Of a stretch of DNA of 64,000 nucleotides, positions 42,865-51,473 are shown in pieces. Each line of letters starts with the position of its first letter. Position 1 is the first letter of the stretch. The notes beneath the pieces were generated by a model that saw nothing but the letters and a program-made list of their open reading frames with translations, had not been told where the DNA came from and ran no database searches. The stretch comes from Xylanibacter ruminicola Ga6B6 (GTDB lineage: Bacteria > Bacteroidota > Bacteroidia > Bacteroidales > Bacteroidaceae), in NCBI RefSeq assembly GCF_000687715.1, contig NZ_JHXD01000002.1, positions 124,001 through 188,000 of the forward strand, read 5' to 3'. Both the position numbers and the translations under genes were made by a program.

Positions 42865-45800
42865 TTAGAATGTTACATTAAGACCGAACACCCAAGAGCG
42901 TGACTTAGGATAGGCCGAACGGTCGTAACCCATCACCATATTGTTTGATGAGATGTTTACCTCAGGGTCCTGTCCGCTATATTTTGTCCAGCAGAAAAGG
43001 TTGGTGCCTGTGGCATAAACTCTCAGACGCTTGATACCTGCATGCTTCAGCAACTGCTGAGGCAGTGAATAGCCAAGTGTGAGTGTACCCAGACGCAGGA
43101 ACGAACCATCCTCAACAGCCCAGTCGGTAGTAATACTGTTGTTCATCAGTGGGTGCCACATGGTCTTGCCCTGATTCAACTCCTGTAATTTTGCAGGATC
43201 GGCATGTTCGCCATTATAGATGTTAAAGCCTGTAACAGGGTCGATAACGGTGAATCGGTTGGCCAACGACATCTCGGTACTCATATTCTGATAACGTTTT
43301 GAGAGATCGTAAGAGGTGTTATCAATCTTGTTCACATTCAGTACATCGTTACCATACGACCAGTTGAAGAGTGCTGTGAGGTCTAAACCCTTCCAACCCA
43401 TGTTGATACCAAAACCACCTGTGTGCTTGGGCTGTGCGCGACCAATCACCTTTCGGTCGTGGTCGGCATCTACCTTGCCATCACCATCCAGGTCTTTTAA
43501 CTTCAAATGGCCAGGACCGAACCAAGCGCCTGAACGCGACAATACACCTGTTACATCTACAACGCCTTCGTTAAGCACCCAGCGCTGAGTGGTTTCGTTG
43601 AAGGTGAAGTCGTCGAAACTATAATAGCCATCACAAACATAGCCATACATCAGTCCTACCTCATCGCCCACAAACACACGATAGTTATCGCTACCAGTGC
43701 TAGGGAACGAACCGCCCGAAAGTATCATCTCGTCATTCTCGGTTCCATACAAGTGGTCAACTTTGTTCTTGTTGAACGAGATGTTGAAGTTGGCGCCCAG
43801 GTAGAAGTCCTTGGTGTCGATGATATTTGCATTAACAGTGAACTCGATACCGCGGTTGGTGGTCTGACCTAAGTTCTGATACTGGGTGTTGTAACCAGAG
43901 TTTGAGGGCAGCTGTACCGACATAATCAGGTCTTTAGTTACATCGTTGTACCAATCAACCGATACGTCGAGTTTCTTCTTAAGTATAGTAAAGTCGATAC
44001 CTACGTTAGTAGAGTGCTTGGTTTCCCAAGTAAGTTTGTCGTTACGCAACACGGTTGAGGGCTGCAGACTGCTCTGACCGGTCTCATTCTGGAAATACAG
44101 GTTGCGAACAGCTGTTACAGGGCTGTAGGTCTGGCGCCAGTAGCTACCAACACGGGCATTACCCGATACACCATGGCTCAAGCGGAGCTTCAGATTGTCG
44201 AGCCAATCACGTGTTCCTGCCATAAATTTCTCGTCGGTAATGCGCCAAGCAGCTGCCACTGCAGGGAATACACCCCATTTATTTCCAGGCGAGAATACGT
44301 TGGTACCATCGGCACGCAGTGTAAAGGTAAAGTAGTACTTGCCTCCATACACATAGTTAGCACGGCCAAAGTACGACAACGTACGACCAGGCTCGTTGAT
44401 AGTGGTATAGGTGGGTTCCGATGTACCATTGTTCCACATCGCAAGGATATTATCCACGGTATAGTCGAGTGGGAAGTAGTCGGCTTCGATATTCATGCGG
44501 TCCGACTCAGAGTTGTTACCTTCGAAACCAACCATGGCATCAGTGTGGTGTTTGCCAAAATCCTTTTTGAAGTTCAGCATGGTACGGAAAGTCCAGTTGT
44601 TGCCCTCCTGATACTGGCGCTTAGCCACAGGCATACCTGAACGGCCGTTTGCCTCACCAGTATTGGCCAAGAAGATGTTGTCCTGACGGTTGTAGCTAAA
44701 GCCGTACGTACCTTCTGTGCGCCACTGCAACCACTTGGTAATATCCCATGTAAGTGCCAGGTTGTACGAGTTATTAAAGTTCTTCTGCTTTTTGTACTCG
44801 TTGGCAATATTATAGAATGGATCCTGCAGATAGCTGATATTTTCGTACGAGAGGTCGTCGCCGCCTAAGTCGTCGATGCCAAGGTCAATCAAGGTCTTAA
44901 CAGGTGGATATTTCACACAGTCGCGCAGTTTGTTGCCATACGATACACTCGGACCATCAATAATACGATAGGTCATCTTGGCATTAAAGTCAAGACGTAA
45001 TTTATCCGAGAACTTCTTGCTTATCTTAGTGTTCAGTGCATCGCGCTTGAACTTAGAGCCTTCCATAATATAACTCTCATCATCGCGTGTATAGCTGAGG
45101 CTGTAGATAAGATCTTTGGAGCCACCATTGATATTCACATTGTAGGTCTGCTTGATACCTGTACGGTCGAACAGTTTCTTCTGCCAGTCGGTTCCCTGGC
45201 GAGATTTGTATATGTCGATGTCTTCCCAACGGCCGTATCGGTCAAAGAAACTGGCCTTATCGGCATTGTCAAGCTCGCGCTGTAGGTACACATACTCGTA
45301 TGGCGACAGCACCTCGGTCTCGTTATAGAAGTTGTTCAAACCCATCGAAGCATTAAAGGTTACCTCGGTTTTACCTGCACGACCACTCTTGGTGGTAACC
45401 AGTACAACACCATTGGCACCCTTGGCACCGTAGATTGCCGTAGATGAGGCATCCTTCAAAACGTCGATACTTTCGATATCTGTTACAGGGATATCACTGA
45501 TGCTACCAGCTTGGAAACCATCTATAATATAAAGAGGTTCGTTATTCTGGGTGATTGAACCACCACCACGTACGCGGATGGTAACATCGGCATCGGGCGA
45601 TCCCTGAGTTGTTACAACGTTAACACCTGCCACACGACCTGTAATTGCCGAAGCAGCATTGGTAGTCTGGATATTCTTGAGCGTTTTTTCGCCTACCGAC
45701 GATATTGAACCTGTTAAGTCACGGCGTCGAGCCATTCCATAACCTACAGCTACCACTTCTACTTCGCTCAACGTAGTGGCATCTTCTTCGAGTGTAACAT

Positions 45801-46074
45801 TAATAGGTTTACCTGCTGTTACACGTAAGGTCTTCGTCTTCATTCCTATATAGGAAATCACAATCTGACGTCCTTTGGGCGACAGTTTCAACGTAAAGTT
45901 ACCTTCGTAATTAGTTACAGTTGCATTCCTGGAATTACCAGCCTCGGTAATGGTAGCACCGATAACAGGTTCGCCATTGGAATCTTTTACAATACCTTTT
46001 ACCTGTCCGCCCTGGGCAAAAGCCATCAATTGGGCTAACAGTAAAATCACAGAAAAGAGAGTTCGTTTAAACAT
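42865..46074 (-). CDS. SusC-like TonB-dependent transporter (PUL B)
   Basis: A 1069-residue outer-membrane transporter. After a signal peptide (MFKRTLFSVILLLAQLMAFAQ) comes the regulatory-like domain (VKGIVKDSNGEPVIGATITEAG), a plug domain (SEVEVVAVGYGMARRRDLTGSI) and the barrel, ending SRSWVFGLNVTF. First gene of the minus-strand operon susC-susD-DUF5123-GH95. Enzymes around it suggest import of galactan or arabinogalactan oligosaccharides. It is transcribed away from the second membrane regulator, and both promoters lie in the shared 211-base gap. Confidence 0.93.
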   Translation of the reverse strand: MFKRTLFSVILLLAQLMAFAQGGQVKGIVKDSNGEPVIGATITEAGNSRNATVTNYEGNFTLKLSPKGRQIVISYIGMKTKTLRVTAGKPINVTLEEDATTLSEVEVVAVGYGMARRRDLTGSISSVGEKTLKNIQTTNAASAITGRVAGVNVVTTQGSPDADVTIRVRGGGSITQNNEPLYIIDGFQAGSISDIPVTDIESIDVLKDASSTAIYGAKGANGVVLVTTKSGRAGKTEVTFNASMGLNNFYNETEVLSPYEYVYLQRELDNADKASFFDRYGRWEDIDIYKSRQGTDWQKKLFDRTGIKQTYNVNINGGSKDLIYSLSYTRDDESYIMEGSKFKRDALNTKISKKFSDKLRLDFNAKMTYRIIDGPSVSYGNKLRDCVKYPPVKTLIDLGIDDLGGDDLSYENISYLQDPFYNIANEYKKQKNFNNSYNLALTWDITKWLQWRTEGTYGFSYNRQDNIFLANTGEANGRSGMPVAKRQYQEGNNWTFRTMLNFKKDFGKHHTDAMVGFEGNNSESDRMNIEADYFPLDYTVDNILAMWNNGTSEPTYTTINEPGRTLSYFGRANYVYGGKYYFTFTLRADGTNVFSPGNKWGVFPAVAAAWRITDEKFMAGTRDWLDNLKLRLSHGVSGNARVGSYWRQTYSPVTAVRNLYFQNETGQSSLQPSTVLRNDKLTWETKHSTNVGIDFTILKKKLDVSVDWYNDVTKDLIMSVQLPSNSGYNTQYQNLGQTTNRGIEFTVNANIIDTKDFYLGANFNISFNKNKVDHLYGTENDEMILSGGSFPSTGSDNYRVFVGDEVGLMYGYVCDGYYSFDDFTFNETTQRWVLNEGVVDVTGVLSRSGAWFGPGHLKLKDLDGDGKVDADHDRKVIGRAQPKHTGGFGINMGWKGLDLTALFNWSYGNDVLNVNKIDNTSYDLSKRYQNMSTEMSLANRFTVIDPVTGFNIYNGEHADPAKLQELNQGKTMWHPLMNNSITTDWAVEDGSFLRLGTLTLGYSLPQQLLKHAGIKRLRVYATGTNLFCWTKYSGQDPEVNISSNNMVMGYDRSAYPKSRSWVFGLNVTF

Positions 46075-46139
46075 ACTTTTTTTGAATTAGTTATTAAAAT
46101 TTGATTGATTTGAAAATATCTTAGTAGTCATAATTGGCG

Positions 46140-46148
46140 GCAAAATTA
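46140..46148 (-). promoter_or_regulatory. -7 promoter box of PUL B susC
   Basis: TAATTTTGC on the minus strand, 65 bases before the susC start. No clear -33 element was found, which fits a promoter that needs an activator. Confidence 0.5.
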
Positions 46149-46253
46149 TACATAATATGTATGCAATAGGATGAAGGAAGTACGTTTTACGGTTAAAAAA
46201 GTCCTATTTCGGCAGATTTAGAACTAAAATACACTTTTCTGATTTATTTTTCG

Positions 46254-46261
46254 TACTTTTG
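46254..46261 (+). promoter_or_regulatory. -7 promoter box of the second membrane regulator
   Basis: TACTTTTG, 24 bases before the ATG at 46286. It excludes a longer in-frame start at 46259. Confidence 0.6.
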
Positions 46262-46285
46262 TATCGGCAAAATAACAGTTTTAAC

Positions 46286-48670
46286 ATGAGAAGATACATT
46301 ATACTACTAACGACATGCTGCTTGGTGGCTGTATCGTCTTTTGCAGCCCAAGGCCATAAAACCAAGATTCAACACTTTGGTGAGGAAGATGGCTTTTCGG
46401 AAGCACTTGTCGTACACATGATACAAGATAGCAACGGTTATATATGGTTGGCTACTTGGGATGGTTTGCGCCGATACGATGGGTATCGGTTCGAAACCTT
46501 CAAAGCACGTCCAGGCGACTCTTCGCCACTGGAGTCTAATCGTTTTAATTATATAGAGGAGACGTCAGATCATCAAATTATATGTTGGTCGAACGATAAA
46601 TATTATCTTTTCAATCCAGCGATGTCGCAATTCACCTTATATAATAAAAAGGTGAAACCTCATCTGTTTCATCCTACAGCCCAAGTTAAAGCAAAGATAC
46701 AAAGCTTGAAAGAATATCAGAATATAGAATTCAATATATTGTTGGAAGACCAGCAAAATGGCATCTGGGTAAACTCTCATCGTGGTTTAGAGCGTATCTC
46801 GGATATACCAGCACCCATTATGACTTTAAAAGATAGTCCGCATGAAGAAGTGGTTAGTGCTATTTATGCTGACGAAAAAGGCTATTTGTGGGTGGCTGAT
46901 AAGAGTGGCTATATTCGCATCATTAACAAGAATAAGCAAACACAATATCTTGCGTCGAATGGTGTTCTTTCAAGTCGTCGTACACCTTTCGGGCATGCTG
47001 CCTATAGCATTTTTAAAGATAGTAAGGGGAAGATATGGATAGGCACCAAACCTGATGGACTTTTTAAACTTACCCCTAATCAAGTAGGATATCATGTGGA
47101 GCATTTCTTTACTGATCCCAAGGATCCTTTCTCTATCAACTGTAATTCGGTATATGACATAGCTGAGGATGTACAGAGCAGAATAGTTATTGCAACCTAT
47201 GGTGGCGGATTGAACATTGCCGAACAGCTGCCAAACGGACAAACCCGTTTCGTGCATTGTGGTAATTTATTAAAACAGTTTCCTCAGAAGGAGCTTAGGA
47301 GTAGATGCTTGAGTGTGTTGCCTGATGGTACACTGTTGTTAGGTACTAACGACGGACTGTACACGGCATCATTGAACAATCCCTACGAAAAAATGGCATT
47401 TTATATCAACAACCGTCGACCTAGCGATGCACATAGTATCAGTAATAATTATGTTACCGAAATATTAAAAACAAAATCTGGTCGAATCTATATCACTACC
47501 TCTGGTGGTGGTACCGATGCGGTCCTTTCTCGTCAACTTCTCTGTGACACGATACACTTTCAGCATTTTTCTGTTGCTGAGGGTATATCTTCGGACATGA
47601 ATCAGACTTTGACCGAAGACAAAAACGGGAATGTTTGGATTGTGTCAGCAGGGTCGTTAAGCATGTTAAACCCCCAAACAGGATTAGCCACTAACTATTG
47701 GAATCTGTTTCCGGATGCTGGCGAGTTGTTTACTGAGGCAACACCTGCAGTTCTGCCAAATGGAACGCTCGTATTCAGTACCACTTTAGGTATATTACCC
47801 ATCAATCCTAACGAAATGAAGAAAAGTAATTTCGTACCTCGAATTGTGTTTAATTGTGCTCAAGAAGTATTTCTGTCGCCCGATGAGAAAGATTTTAGTA
47901 TCCGCTTTGCTGCATTAGATTACAATAAAAACGAAGAGATTGTATATGCATATAAACTGGATGGCATTGACAGCGAATGGCGATATACCCGAAGTAATGA
48001 ACTGAATTATGTACGATTGGCACCTGGCGATTACACACTCCATATTAAATCAACCAATGGCGATGGCGTATGGACTGATAACGAGCAGACGATTATTCTG
48101 CACCGTTCTGCATATTTTAATGAGACACCTTGGGCCTGGATGTTATATGGGTTACTCATTACATGCTTTGTAATTGGTGGATTATCGGCCATCAGATACG
48201 TACGAAGATTAAAGCGTGAGCTGAAAAATGTACAACTTACCAGCAAGGAACAGATAGAATTGTTGGGTGAACGCATCAAAGAGTTGCTCCCTATCACCGA
48301 AGAGGTAAAGGAGATAACCGAGGAGAGTGAAACGTTGAGTCCAGATGACCGTATGTTTGCTTCGCGTGTCAAGGAGTATGTGGAGAAAAATATCGATAAT
48401 GCTGATCTATCAGTAATCGATATTGCACAGGCCATGTATGTGAGCCGTACTGTGCTGTTTGTACGTATGAAGCACATATTCAATAGTTCGCCTAATAACT
48501 ATGTGCTTAATACCCGTATTAACTATGCTAAGAAACTGTTACTTACTACCGATATGCGTGTGTCGGATGTTGCCTATAAGAGTGGTTTTTCCGACCCCAA
48601 ATACTTTAGTCGCTGCTTTAAGAAACTAACAGGAGTTTTACCGAAGGATTTTTCCGAGGGTAAAAAATAA
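46286..48670 (+). CDS. Membrane AraC-type regulator with propeller sensor, no kinase (PUL B)
   Basis: A 794-residue relative of the PUL A regulator. Order: signal peptide (MRRYIILLTTCCLVAVSSFAA); propeller blades (YIWLATWDGLRRYDG, YLWVADKSGYI, KIWIGTKPDGLF, TLLLGTNDGLYT); Y_Y_Y domain (about 530-605, YAYKLDGIDSEWRYT); one membrane helix (about 615-637); a coiled-coil-like linker (KEQIELLGERIKELLPITEEV); and an AraC-type DNA-binding domain (about 690-794, VSDVAYKSGFSDPKYFSRCF). No kinase or receiver domain lies between the helix and the DNA-binding part. It stands between the divergent susC operon and the CE8 gene and should control both. Start ATG at 46286, after the promoter box. Confidence 0.87.
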   Translation: MRRYIILLTTCCLVAVSSFAAQGHKTKIQHFGEEDGFSEALVVHMIQDSNGYIWLATWDGLRRYDGYRFETFKARPGDSSPLESNRFNYIEETSDHQIICWSNDKYYLFNPAMSQFTLYNKKVKPHLFHPTAQVKAKIQSLKEYQNIEFNILLEDQQNGIWVNSHRGLERISDIPAPIMTLKDSPHEEVVSAIYADEKGYLWVADKSGYIRIINKNKQTQYLASNGVLSSRRTPFGHAAYSIFKDSKGKIWIGTKPDGLFKLTPNQVGYHVEHFFTDPKDPFSINCNSVYDIAEDVQSRIVIATYGGGLNIAEQLPNGQTRFVHCGNLLKQFPQKELRSRCLSVLPDGTLLLGTNDGLYTASLNNPYEKMAFYINNRRPSDAHSISNNYVTEILKTKSGRIYITTSGGGTDAVLSRQLLCDTIHFQHFSVAEGISSDMNQTLTEDKNGNVWIVSAGSLSMLNPQTGLATNYWNLFPDAGELFTEATPAVLPNGTLVFSTTLGILPINPNEMKKSNFVPRIVFNCAQEVFLSPDEKDFSIRFAALDYNKNEEIVYAYKLDGIDSEWRYTRSNELNYVRLAPGDYTLHIKSTNGDGVWTDNEQTIILHRSAYFNETPWAWMLYGLLITCFVIGGLSAIRYVRRLKRELKNVQLTSKEQIELLGERIKELLPITEEVKEITEESETLSPDDRMFASRVKEYVEKNIDNADLSVIDIAQAMYVSRTVLFVRMKHIFNSSPNNYVLNTRINYAKKLLLTTDMRVSDVAYKSGFSDPKYFSRCFKKLTGVLPKDFSEGKK

Positions 48671-48704
48671 TCCCGAAAACGAGGAAAAATATACGCCATG
48701 CAGT

Positions 48705-48753
48705 TTTTAGGACTTTTGTCGACCTAAAATATTGTATGGCTTTCTATCTTTGC
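48705..48753 (+). promoter_or_regulatory. CE8 promoter and candidate regulator half-site
   Basis: TATCTTTGC at 48745-48753. TTTTGTCGACC at 48714-48724 begins 31 bases upstream of the box. In PUL A, TTTTGTCCACC (20487-20497) also begins exactly 31 bases upstream of its box. TTTTAGG (48705-48711) and CCTAAAA (48723-48729) flank it as a 7-bp inverted repeat. Confidence 0.55.
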
Positions 48754-48779
48754 GCCATCAAAATCTTTAAAAACAAAAA

Positions 48780-50078
48780 ATGAAACGTACTAAAACAATT
48801 TTATTATCGCTACTGGTAAGTGTAGTAGGCTATGGCCAGAATAATACCAATAAGGTGTTCGATATGGTTGTTGCCTCTGATGGCAGTGGTAATTACACTA
48901 GCGTACAGGCTGCTATAAATGCTGCTCCCGAGCATTCTACGCGCCCGTATCTTATTTTTATTAAGAATGGTGTATATGATGAGCTGGTGGATATTCCCGC
49001 TGAAAAGACTTATATACATCTTATTGGACAAGATGCAAAAAGTACCATCATCCGTCATACCATGCATTGTGGCGGTAAGGATAGCCAACAATTTGAGTAC
49101 TCGGTTAACAATCCCCAATCAGAAAATTATAAACATCATGCGGTGATGGATAACTGGGGTAGTAACTTCTATATGGAGAATATAACTCTTGAGAATAGTT
49201 GGGGAACACGCCAACAGGCTGGTCCACAAGCATTGGCCATCAGAACGTTTGCCGATAGGATGGCATTCTACAACTGCAGATTTCTGTCGTTTCAAGATAC
49301 ATGGTTTACAACCACCAACGATACCGATCGCCATTATATTAAGGACTGCTATCTGGAGGGTGCCGTTGACTACATCTATGGTAGTGGCGATATTCTTGCT
49401 GAAGAAACTACCTTTTACAATGTGCGTAGCGGATCGATTATTACCGCACCATGCCACACCAAAGCACGTTATGGTTATGCGTTCTTAAACTGTATTGTGG
49501 ATGGAAATCAGAAGGCAGCCGATGGAAAACTGAAATTAGGTCGTCCTTGGCATAACAATCCTGTAAACGTGTGGATTAACACCAAGATGCTTATTCCTGT
49601 TGCCCCTGAAGGTTGGACTGATATGGGTACCATTCCTTATCTTTTTGCTGAATACCGTAGCCATGATAATCAAGGAAAATTAATAAATACAGGGAAGCGT
49701 AAAACCGTCTATACATATACCGACCGCAACACGGGAAACAAGTATTCGGGCAGTAGTCAGACTACAATCACAGCATCCGAAGCTGCCAAGTACAACTATC
49801 AGAATATGATTATGGCAGCCGATGGCTGGAATCCCCGCAGTTATATGGAATCATTACCTGCTCCTGAAAAACTTTATTATAAAAAAGGCGTACTGCATTG
49901 GAAATCGGTAAAAGGAGCAAAAGGATATCTGGTAACAAACGATAAGAATGAAGTGGTTGGAATCGTGAAAGATAACCATCTAATAATAACACAGAAGCAT
50001 AGTCAGTTATATACGGTTAGTACTATTAATCATTATGGTCACATCGGTAATAAAACGGAGATTCATATAGGATTATAG
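48780..50078 (+). CDS. CE8 pectin methylesterase with C-terminal FN3-like domain
   Basis: A 432-residue secreted beta-helix enzyme that removes methyl esters from homogalacturonan. Family signs: DGSGNYTSVQAAINAAPE, FQDTWFT with Asp173, VDYIYGSGDILAE with Asp197, and LGRPWHN with the substrate-binding Arg. A signal peptide (KRTKTILLSLLVSVVGYG) precedes. The last ~75 residues (LYYKKGVLHWKSVKGAKGYLV...) are a fibronectin-III-like domain added behind the helix. It lies 110 bases after the membrane regulator, with its own promoter and a candidate half-site, and is followed by a terminator. Confidence 0.93.
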   Translation: MKRTKTILLSLLVSVVGYGQNNTNKVFDMVVASDGSGNYTSVQAAINAAPEHSTRPYLIFIKNGVYDELVDIPAEKTYIHLIGQDAKSTIIRHTMHCGGKDSQQFEYSVNNPQSENYKHHAVMDNWGSNFYMENITLENSWGTRQQAGPQALAIRTFADRMAFYNCRFLSFQDTWFTTTNDTDRHYIKDCYLEGAVDYIYGSGDILAEETTFYNVRSGSIITAPCHTKARYGYAFLNCIVDGNQKAADGKLKLGRPWHNNPVNVWINTKMLIPVAPEGWTDMGTIPYLFAEYRSHDNQGKLINTGKRKTVYTYTDRNTGNKYSGSSQTTITASEAAKYNYQNMIMAADGWNPRSYMESLPAPEKLYYKKGVLHWKSVKGAKGYLVTNDKNEVVGIVKDNHLIITQKHSQLYTVSTINHYGHIGNKTEIHIGL

Positions 50079-50109
50079 TTAGATTAGTTAATTGAAGTAA
50101 GTAAGATGT

Positions 50110-50143
50110 CTTCCTGTTGTTGTGAAATAGCAGGAAGTTTTTT
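50110..50143 (+). terminator. Rho-independent terminator after the CE8 gene
   Basis: CTTCCTG (50110-50116) and CAGGAAG (50131-50137), followed by six T (50138-50143). Confidence 0.75.
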
Positions 50144-50171
50144 CTAAAGAAGAAACAAATAAGGATAAAAC

Positions 50172-50204
50172 TATTGCAATTTGAAAATAATCGTGTATCT
50201 TTGC
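50172..50204 (+). promoter_or_regulatory. Promoter of the BNR propeller gene
   Basis: TATTG at 50172-50176, 19 bases, then TATCTTTGC at 50196-50204; the ATG follows at 50226. Confidence 0.65.
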
Positions 50205-50225
50205 ACTCAATCAAACTACTAAAAG

Positions 50226-51374
50226 ATGAAAAATAAAGTTCAATTTGTTATTGCATTTTTACTGTTTTGCAGTAGTTATACTGCAGCACAGATACAAATG
50301 CCATATATCCCCAATGGTATTATCGATACCGCTCTGCACGAAACTGTAGGGTTAAAACCGGCTGCTAACGTAAAGACCGTAACGGTATTTAAGGCTACTG
50401 AGCAGTCCGACCACTATGCTAACGGTGTAGTATTGGCTGCGTTTAAGGGCGAGCTTTATTGCATGTGGCAAAGCTCGCCAAAGGATGAGGATAGCGACGA
50501 TACCCGTGTGCTTTATAGCATCAGTAGCGATGAAGGCAATACTTGGAGCAAGCCCATGGTGCTGTCTGCACCTGGCATGGATTGCTATTGCACATCAGGC
50601 GGTTGGCTGGTTAACGGCGACACCCTTATAGCTTTTATTGATACTTGGCAGAAAGGACTTTCGCCACGAGGTGGAAAGACTTGTTATATAACCAGTACCG
50701 ATGGATTCTCGTGGAGCCCCATGCAACCTGTAAGAATGGCAGACGGCAGCGAGATGAACGGTGTACTGGAACAAGATCCTTATCGCTTGCCAGATGGACG
50801 TTTAGTGGGAGCCACTCACTTTATGCCAGGATTGCATATCTGTCCTGTATATACTGATGACCCATGTGGTATTAGTGGCTGGCGAAAAGGGAATTTCGAA
50901 TCAGAAGATATTAGTAAAACTTCGCGCGAAATTGAACCCAGTCAGTATTTGCGTCCCGACGGCACTTTCGTGATGCTATTCCGCGATCAAAGCAGTAGCT
51001 TCCGCAAACTGGTATCTGAAAGCAAGGATAGGGGAGTAACTTGGACAAAGCCAACGCTGACAACATTCCCTGATGGACGTACCAAACAGTGTGCGGGCAA
51101 TCTGCCCGATGGCACCTCGTATATGGTTAGCTGTCCTGCTCCTGCCAAACGTCGCTGGCCGCTCGTGCTGCATTTGAGTAACGATGGCATAAAGTTCGAT
51201 AAGGCCATCTTGTTGCGTAGTGGCTCACTAAACGATTTGCCACCACGGCGCTATGAGGGAAAATATAAAACCTTGGGATATAGCTACCCCAAGGCCATTG
51301 CATATCATCAAAACTTATATATTGGATATTCAACTAATAAAGAAGATGTAGAATGTACTATCGTTACCCTTTAG
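50226..51374 (+). CDS. Sialidase-like BNR-repeat propeller protein
   Basis: A 382-residue secreted protein with a signal peptide (MKNKVQFVIAFLLFCSSYTAAQ). Three Asp-box repeats are visible (SSDEGNTWSKP, STDGFSWSPM, SKDRGVTWTKP), so the fold is a six-bladed sialidase-type propeller. Many annotations would read exo-alpha-sialidase, but in a pectin-type locus the substrate is more likely a plant sugar; sialidase-fold enzymes are known that act on unusual ulosonic acids of rhamnogalacturonan II. I see no clear arginine triad, so the activity stays open. Monocistronic or the head of a group; the next gene has its own promoter. Confidence 0.75.
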   Translation: MKNKVQFVIAFLLFCSSYTAAQIQMPYIPNGIIDTALHETVGLKPAANVKTVTVFKATEQSDHYANGVVLAAFKGELYCMWQSSPKDEDSDDTRVLYSISSDEGNTWSKPMVLSAPGMDCYCTSGGWLVNGDTLIAFIDTWQKGLSPRGGKTCYITSTDGFSWSPMQPVRMADGSEMNGVLEQDPYRLPDGRLVGATHFMPGLHICPVYTDDPCGISGWRKGNFESEDISKTSREIEPSQYLRPDGTFVMLFRDQSSSFRKLVSESKDRGVTWTKPTLTTFPDGRTKQCAGNLPDGTSYMVSCPAPAKRRWPLVLHLSNDGIKFDKAILLRSGSLNDLPPRRYEGKYKTLGYSYPKAIAYHQNLYIGYSTNKEDVECTIVTL

Positions 51375-51420
51375 GGCTTTACGTGACGGTAACATTTTTT
51401 TGTTGTCTTTGTAGTCGATT

Positions 51421-51454
51421 TTTTGAATTAATAAAAATAATTGTTTAACTTTGC
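51421..51454 (+). promoter_or_regulatory. Promoter of the CE7-like esterase operon
   Basis: TTTTG at 51421-51425, 20 bases, then TAACTTTGC at 51446-51454: one of the clearest consensus promoters in the window. Confidence 0.75.
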
Positions 51455-51473
51455 ACCCAAACAAACTACAGAA

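Noticed and set aside
46165..46208. AATAGGA/TCCTATT inverted repeat between PUL B susC and its regulator
   Set aside because: Seven-base arms 30 bases apart in A/T-rich DNA are likely chance; no match to the TTTTGTCSACC site.
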